Shown: positions 5,576 to 9,812 of the stretch, in pieces
Layout of the letters: each line of letters starts with the position of its first letter
How positions within the stretch are numbered: the first letter of the stretch is position 1
Source of the DNA: an uncultured Collinsella sp.
Lineage (GTDB): Bacteria > Actinomycetota > Coriobacteriia > Coriobacteriales > Coriobacteriaceae
Reading direction: 5' to 3'
Length of the DNA: 9,812 nt
NCBI GenBank assembly: GCA_900547805.1
Contig: URIE01000066.1
Span: 1 to 9,812 of the forward strand
The notes under the pieces: model-generated
The model's input: the letters and a program-made list of their open reading frames with translations, nothing else
Told to the model about the DNA's origin: nothing
Database searches by the model: none
Position numbers and translations under genes: made by a program

Positions 5576-6763
5576 TTAGTCAAGCAAAAGCAATCGTTTG
5601 TAGACATCGAGACCTTTGAGTAGGATTTCCTCGTCGAAGAGCATGCTATCGGTATGCAGAGCGCTTGTGGCATAGGCGGGGCAGCCATCCGAATCACTCG
5701 GGTTGTCTTGGTCCTCTGGCATACCCGTGCCCAGCAGGAAAAACACGCCCGGCAGATGGCGCTGATAGAACGCGAAATCCTCGGCGATCAGCAGCGGCTC
5801 GTCCACAAGTTGCAGCTCGGGCAAGGCAGGCGCAATGTGGGCAAACAACTCGGGGTCGTTATCGACTGGCGGATAGCCCTCGGCAAAGTCGAGATCGTAC
5901 GTACAGCCCGTTGCGGTGCACGCCTCGTCGAGCGCACGGCGTACGCCCTCGCGCGCACGGTCGAACATGGCGTCCGTAAACACACGCAAGCTACCGGCAA
6001 CATGGGCCTCCCCCGCCACCGCATTGCAGACGGTGCCTGCCTGCAGCAGGCCGAACTTGCCAATGCAGGGCTCATCGGCACCCAGCTCATCCATCAGTTC
6101 GCGCTCGGCAATCAAGAACCTGGCAGCCGCTAGCGCCGCATCGTGCGACTCCTCGACCGGAACGCCATAGGTCTTAGCGATATGGATGCTCGTCCCGTGA
6201 ATATGGATATGCGTCTCGCTCGAACGCGCCAGCAGCGGACCGGAACAACTCGCCAACGTGCCGACAGGCAGATCGGGCCACACATGGAAGCCAAAAATGC
6301 GGTCGGCCCCATAGCGCTCGAACACACCACTCTCGCATACCGTCTTGGCACCACCGGTCGTTTCCTCGGCCGGCTGGAACACAAAGAGAACGTTGCGCCT
6401 AATGGCGCCCGGCTGTTCGCGAATCGTACGGTCAACATACGTCGCGGCGGCAAGCGCCATGGCCATGTGTCCGTCATGTCCGCAAGCGTGCATCTTGCCG
6501 GGATGGGTTGAGGCAAAGGCCGCTCCCGTCGCCTCCACGATGGGCAGCGCATCCATATCGGCGCGAATCGCCGTGGCATGCGCGGCATCAACACCGGCGT
6601 CGAAGAAAGCACAGACGCAGCTGGGGCACGGATGGGTCACCTCGCAAGCGAGCGGTGCCAGCACGCCCTCGATATAGGCAATGGTTTGCGGAAGATCGAA
6701 ATCGAGCTCCGGAATGCGATGGAGATCGCGGCGATAGCGACGGAGTTCTTGGAGCTCGGTCAT
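5576..6763 (-). CDS. M20-family amidohydrolase (possible N-acetyldiaminopimelate deacetylase)
   Basis: This 395-residue metallopeptidase-fold enzyme removes an acyl group from an amino acid or similar amide. Landmarks are RRDLHRIPEL (11-20), RADMDALP (68-74), HACGHDGH (92-99) giving metal ligands Cys94 and His96, PAEE (131-134) with the catalytic Glu, His160 in FGFHVWPDLPVGT, the dimer-domain His in HGTSIHIAK (189-197), and the last ligand His370. Its length fits the M20D group. Stretches such as PDLPVGTLASCSGPLLARSSE resemble YkuR, the Bacillus N-acetyldiaminopimelate deacetylase, as recalled. The divergent lysine operon fits that role. Hippurate hydrolase or aminoacylase functions remain possible. 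The ATG at 6763 has GAAGGGA upstream and matches the family start better than an ATG at 6847. Confidence 0.85.
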   Translation of the reverse strand: MTELQELRRYRRDLHRIPELDFDLPQTIAYIEGVLAPLACEVTHPCPSCVCAFFDAGVDAAHATAIRADMDALPIVEATGAAFASTHPGKMHACGHDGHMAMALAAATYVDRTIREQPGAIRRNVLFVFQPAEETTGGAKTVCESGVFERYGADRIFGFHVWPDLPVGTLASCSGPLLARSSETHIHIHGTSIHIAKTYGVPVEESHDAALAAARFLIAERELMDELGADEPCIGKFGLLQAGTVCNAVAGEAHVAGSLRVFTDAMFDRAREGVRRALDEACTATGCTYDLDFAEGYPPVDNDPELFAHIAPALPELQLVDEPLLIAEDFAFYQRHLPGVFFLLGTGMPEDQDNPSDSDGCPAYATSALHTDSMLFDEEILLKGLDVYKRLLLLD

Positions 6764-6856
6764 AGAGGATCCCTTCGTGAGGCACATCTGTTGCAACTTA
6801 TTGTGATACAGGATTGTGGCGCACATGTTTCCAGCATATCCCTGCATTTTTTAAAC

Positions 6857-6885
6857 GTTATATACGAATACTCTTGTTTGGTAAA
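6857..6885 (-). promoter_or_regulatory. Promoter for the M20 amidohydrolase gene
   Basis: On the minus strand, TTTACC (6880-6885), 17 bases, then TATAAC (6857-6862) is a good sigma-70-like promoter about 95 bases before the start codon. It overlaps the promoter of the divergent lysine operon. Confidence 0.45.
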
Positions 6886-6902
6886 GTGCAACGTGATAGG
6901 GT
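6874..6902 (+). promoter_or_regulatory. Promoter for the lysine riboswitch operon
   Basis: TTGTTT (6874-6879), 17 bases, TAGGGT (6897-6902). Transcription would start at about 6908-6912, immediately before the riboswitch. The hexamers are weak; the position is the main support. Confidence 0.35.
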
Positions 6903-6913
6903 CTTTACCACTT

Positions 6914-7070
6914 GATAGAGGCGCGGGCACGAAGAACCGCGGGCGAGTCGGCAGACTTTGACCCCGTGGGGAGGCGAAACCCGCCGAACTGGGCTTTTCG
7001 GGCACGAACGGCCTGGTGGGCCTGCGGGAAACACCCGCAGGACTGTCTGCAGCAATGCGGGAGCGCTATC
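6914..7070 (+). ncRNA. Lysine riboswitch (L box) aptamer
   Basis: The element carries the L-box landmarks in order: GATAGAGGCGCG (6914-6925), GCGAGTC, GCCGAA, CCTGG and ACTGTC, then GGGAGCGCTATC (7059-7070). P1 pairs GATAG (6914-6918) with CTATC (7066-7070). P3 can form from CCCGCC (6980-6985) and GGTGGG (7015-7020). P4 is a perfect 8-bp hairpin CCTGCGGG/CCCGCAGG (7021-7041), and P5 is CTGCA-GCAA-TGCGG (7047-7060). It sits directly upstream of lysA-dapA-dapB, exactly the genes such riboswitches control. Lysine binding is expected to lower expression of the operon. Confidence 0.93.
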
Positions 7071-7141
7071 CGGACATTGGGTCCACGCTATGCGGATTCG
7101 ATGCGCAGGTGGCGCCGTCTGGATAGCGAGGTTTACGGGAC
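7064..7141 (+). promoter_or_regulatory. Riboswitch expression platform
   Basis: The 3' strand of P1, CGCTATCCGGA (7064-7074), can pair with TCTGGATAGCG (7118-7128) with one G-U, forming an anti-P1 stem. CGCTATGCGGA (7086-7096) is a near-repeat that could compete. A hairpin CCAC/GTGG enclosing TGCG/CGCA (7083-7112) lies between. The putative ribosome binding site GCGAGG (7126-7131) overlaps the end of the pairing region, 10 bases before the ATG. No U-run is present, so translational or Rho-dependent control is more likely than an intrinsic terminator. Confidence 0.6.
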
Positions 7142-9451
7142 ATGTCATTGACCCCCAACGAGGCATATGCGGCCAAGCAGCCGTTTGTGAACAAGGAGAC
7201 GCTCGAGCACATCGTCGAGCAGTTCCCCACGCCGTTTCATCTATACGACGAGGCGGGCATCCGCCGCAACATGCAAGAAGTGCGCGACGCCTTTGCGTGG
7301 AACCCGGGCTTTAAGGAGTACTTCGCCGTCAAGGCCAATCCCAACCCGGCGCTCATTTCCATCCTTAACGAATACGGCTGCGGCTGTGATTGCTCGAGCT
7401 ACACCGAGCTCATGATCGCCCGTTCGCTGGGCATCACGGGGCATGACATCATGTTCTCGTCCAACGACACGCCGGCGGCCGACTTTGCGCTCGCCGACCA
7501 ACTGGGCGCCATCGTCAACTTTGACGACATCAGCCACATTGAGTTCTATGAGCGCGTCGCCGGCCCGATTCCCAAAACGGTCAGCTGCCGTTTTAACCCG
7601 GGTGGCCTGTTCCAGCTTTCCAACGGCATCATGGACAACCCAGGCGACTCCAAATATGGAATGACCACCGAGCAGCTCTTCGAGGCTTTCCGCATGCTCA
7701 AGGCCAAGGGCGCCGAGAACTTTGGCATCCACGCATTCCTTGCCAGCAACACCGTCACCAACGACTACTACCCCAAGCTCGCGCGTATCCTCTTTGAGCT
7801 TGCTGTACGCCTGGAGCGCGAGACCGGCGCACACGTCGCCTTCATCAATCTGTCCGGCGGCGTCGGCATCCCCTACCTGCCCGAGCAGCAGGCCAACGAC
7901 ATTCGCGCCATCGGCGAGGGAGTACACGCGGCATACGACGAGATCCTGGTTCCCGCCGGCATGGGCGATGTGGCCATCTGCACTGAGATGGGCCGCTTTA
8001 TGATGGGCCCCTACGGCTGTCTGGTCACCAAGGCTATCCACGAGAAGCAGATCTACAAGGACTATATCGGTGTCGATGCAAGCGCCGTCGATTTGATCCG
8101 CCCTGCCATGTATGGCGCCTACCACCACATTACGGTGATGGGTCAGCCGGGCGGCGCCGACAAGGCCACGGCGCCCGTCACGAACACCTATGACATCACG
8201 GGCAACCTATGCGAGAACAACGACAAGTTCGCTATCGATCGCAAGCTGCCGCATATCGACATGGGTGACCTGCTTGTAATCCACGATACCGGTGCGCATG
8301 GCTACTCCATGGGCTACAACTACAACGGACGGCTGCGCTCGGCCGAGGTCCTGCTGCGCCCCGATGGCGCGGCCGACCTCATCCGCCGCGCCGAGCGCCC
8401 GGGCGATTACTTTGCCACGCTCGACGTGCTGCCGTGCGGCCGAGAGCTGCTGGCCAAGTCGCGCGCCGAAAGCGCCCGCCGTCGCGCCCAAGACGAGCGC
8501 CTGGCAGTCGCAGCTCAATGGAACAAACGCATCCAGATCGCGGAGGCGAAGGAGAAGAACATGGACATCCGCAATCTCGAGGGCTCAATCGTCGCCCTGG
8601 TTACGCCGTTTAAAAAGGACGGCAGTGTCGACTTTGACGCGCTCGAGCGCCTTATCGATTTCCACTTGCAAAATGGCACCGACGCCATTCTCACCCTGGG
8701 CACCACCGGCGAGAGCGCCACGATGACCGATGACGAGGACAACTCCGTCGTCGCCGCCGTGGTCAAGCATGTTGCAGGACGCGTCCCCGTCATCGCCGGC
8801 TCGGGCTCCAACTCCACGCAGACCATGCTCACCAAGTCGCTTACTTACCAGGGCTTGGGAGCCGACGGCCTGCTGCTCATTACCCCCTACTACAACAAGT
8901 CCAACGAAGAGGGTATCTATCAGCACTTTAAGACCGTCGCCGATGCCGTGGACATCCCCTGCATCCTGTACAACATCCCCGGCCGCTGCGGCTGCGGTAT
9001 CAGCGAGCGCAACGTAGAGCGCCTGGCCGCGCACCCCAACATCATGGGTATTAAGGAGGCCTCGGGCAACGTCGCCTACGCGGCCAAGATCGCCCACCTG
9101 CTGTCAGACGACTTCCGCATGTACTCGGGCGAGGACGCGCTTACCGTGCCGCTCATGAGCCTGGGCGCCTCGGGCACCATCAGCGTGTGGGCAGACGTGC
9201 AGCCGCAGCTCGTACACGACATGTGCCGCGCTTATCTGGACGGCGACGTAGCGCGCGCCCGCGATATCCAGATTGCCGGCCAGCCGCTCATCAACGCCCT
9301 CTTTAGCGAGGTCAACCCCATCCCCGTTAAGGAAGCGCTCGCCCAGATGGGCATGATCGAGGCAAACTACCGTATGCCGCTGTGCCCCATGGCAGACGAC
9401 ACGCGATCCGCACTTACCGATGCTCTGAAGGGAGCTGGTCTGCTTGATTAA
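7142..9451 (+). CDS. lysA-dapA: LysA-DapA fusion: diaminopimelate decarboxylase / 4-hydroxy-tetrahydrodipicolinate synthase
   Basis: This one frame of 769 residues encodes two lysine-pathway enzymes. Residues ~1-435 are LysA, a PLP enzyme that decarboxylates meso-diaminopimelate to lysine. It shows Lys64 (YFAVKANP) for PLP, GGVGIPY (239-245), EMGRFMMGP (282-290), Cys357 in LCENND and HDTGAHGYSMGYNYNGRLR (381-399). Residues ~436-473 are a charged helical linker (RAESARRRAQDER). Residues 474-769 are a complete 296-aa DapA that condenses pyruvate with aspartate semialdehyde. DapA landmarks are GTTGES, ITPYYN, YNIPGRC, GIKEASGN with the Schiff-base lysine (Lys165 in DapA numbering) and NPIPVKEAL. 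There is no stop or frameshift between the two. An AAGGAG 6 bases before the Met474 codon could start free DapA as well. LysA is usually about 420 residues and normally a separate protein. Confidence 0.93.
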   Translation: MSLTPNEAYAAKQPFVNKETLEHIVEQFPTPFHLYDEAGIRRNMQEVRDAFAWNPGFKEYFAVKANPNPALISILNEYGCGCDCSSYTELMIARSLGITGHDIMFSSNDTPAADFALADQLGAIVNFDDISHIEFYERVAGPIPKTVSCRFNPGGLFQLSNGIMDNPGDSKYGMTTEQLFEAFRMLKAKGAENFGIHAFLASNTVTNDYYPKLARILFELAVRLERETGAHVAFINLSGGVGIPYLPEQQANDIRAIGEGVHAAYDEILVPAGMGDVAICTEMGRFMMGPYGCLVTKAIHEKQIYKDYIGVDASAVDLIRPAMYGAYHHITVMGQPGGADKATAPVTNTYDITGNLCENNDKFAIDRKLPHIDMGDLLVIHDTGAHGYSMGYNYNGRLRSAEVLLRPDGAADLIRRAERPGDYFATLDVLPCGRELLAKSRAESARRRAQDERLAVAAQWNKRIQIAEAKEKNMDIRNLEGSIVALVTPFKKDGSVDFDALERLIDFHLQNGTDAILTLGTTGESATMTDDEDNSVVAAVVKHVAGRVPVIAGSGSNSTQTMLTKSLTYQGLGADGLLLITPYYNKSNEEGIYQHFKTVADAVDIPCILYNIPGRCGCGISERNVERLAAHPNIMGIKEASGNVAYAAKIAHLLSDDFRMYSGEDALTVPLMSLGASGTISVWADVQPQLVHDMCRAYLDGDVARARDIQIAGQPLINALFSEVNPIPVKEALAQMGMIEANYRMPLCPMADDTRSALTDALKGAGLLD
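8542..8563 (+). promoter_or_regulatory. Internal ribosome binding site and ATG of the DapA module
   Basis: GGAGG (8542-8546) and AAGGAG (8549-8554) precede ATG 8561-8563, 6 bases after AAGGAG. The frame continues from LysA without a stop. The spacing is ideal for initiation, and the protein starting here matches the usual DapA N terminus (MDIRNLEGSIVALVTPF). It may give separate DapA in addition to the fusion. Confidence 0.65.
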
Positions 9452-9812
9452 GACCGTCATTATGGGAACGGGCCGCATGGGCTCGCTCATCCGCACCACC
9501 GCCGAAAGCATTGTCGATGCCGCCGGGCAGCCCGTTTTTGATATCGTGGCCCAGATTGGCTTCGATTTGAGCGAGCTCGAGAACGCACCGGCTGCCGATG
9601 TGATCATCGACTTCTCGAACGTCGCGACCTTTGACGCCGTCGTTGCCTATGTCGAGCGCACGGGCGCTGCACTCGTTTCCGGCACCACGGGCTACACGCC
9701 TGAGCAGATGGACCGCCTGCGCGAGCTATGCCAGAACGCCCGCGTCATGCACTCCGGCAACTACTCCATCGGCATCGCCGCCCTGCGTCATCTGGTAGCA
9801 CAGGCCACACGC
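9444..9812 (+). CDS. dapB: 4-hydroxy-tetrahydrodipicolinate reductase (partial, runs off the window)
   Basis: The first 123 residues of DapB, which reduces the DapA product with NAD(P)H in the second committed step to diaminopimelate and lysine. The start reads MIKTVIMGTGRMGSLI: GTGRMG is the dinucleotide-binding glycine motif. It is followed by DVIIDFSN (about residues 52-59), VSGTTGYTPEQM (79-90), and SGNYSIGI near the window end, matching the DapB catalytic region. The TTG start overlaps the last 8 bases of lysA-dapA (the fusion stop is 9449-9451), with AAGGGAG about 9 bases upstream, so translation is probably coupled. The C-terminal half, including the substrate-binding domain, is beyond the window. 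Confidence 0.95.
   Translation, partial: MIKTVIMGTGRMGSLIRTTAESIVDAAGQPVFDIVAQIGFDLSELENAPAADVIIDFSNVATFDAVVAYVERTGAALVSGTTGYTPEQMDRLRELCQNARVMHSGNYSIGIAALRHLVAQATR

Noticed and set aside
7241..8128. Minus-strand open frame of 295 codons inside lysA
   Set aside because: It is a shadow of the conserved LysA coding sequence; the product is valine/glycine-rich and unlike any family I know.

Overview
The window looks like a chromosomal segment from a high-GC gut actinobacterium of the Coriobacteriia, most likely Collinsella or a close relative. This is inferred from C/G-ending codons and from the style of several families: a PcsB-like coiled-coil hydrolase, an HTH/protein-kinase pair and an FxLYD protein. 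No rRNA or marker gene confirms it. I see no insertion sequence, tRNA or CRISPR array.

Left part (+ strand): a possible C-terminal remnant of an upstream gene overlaps a MOSC-domain sulfurase-like gene (148-786). A 228-base gap follows, carrying a 10-bp inverted repeat at the MOSC stop codon and a cluster of operator-like dyads. Next is a secreted coiled-coil protein with a lysozyme-like C-terminal domain (1015-2148). A strong hairpin terminator separates it from convergent genes on the other strand.

Middle (- strand, read right to left): an orphan HigA-type antitoxin/regulator with no HigB next to it, a small membrane protein, then an FxLYD membrane-anchored lipoprotein-like protein, an XRE-like HTH protein and a membrane-anchored Ser/Thr kinase. 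The last three look like one signalling operon. The FxLYD mRNA leader holds a perfect 14-bp stem that buries its ribosome binding site. An M20-family amidohydrolase (5576-6763) resembles N-acetyldiaminopimelate deacetylases.

Right part (+ strand): divergent promoters flank a well-formed lysine riboswitch (6914-7070). It leads an operon of lysine/diaminopimelate genes: an in-frame LysA-DapA fusion (769 aa) and then dapB, which starts at TTG inside the end of the fusion and runs off the window. DapA and DapB catalyse the first two committed steps and LysA the last, so the fusion joins both ends of the pathway under lysine control. An internal AAGGAG and ATG at the junction suggest that free DapA may also be made. 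The fusion, the riboswitch platform, the buried ribosome binding site and the HTH-kinase operon are the parts most worth a second look.
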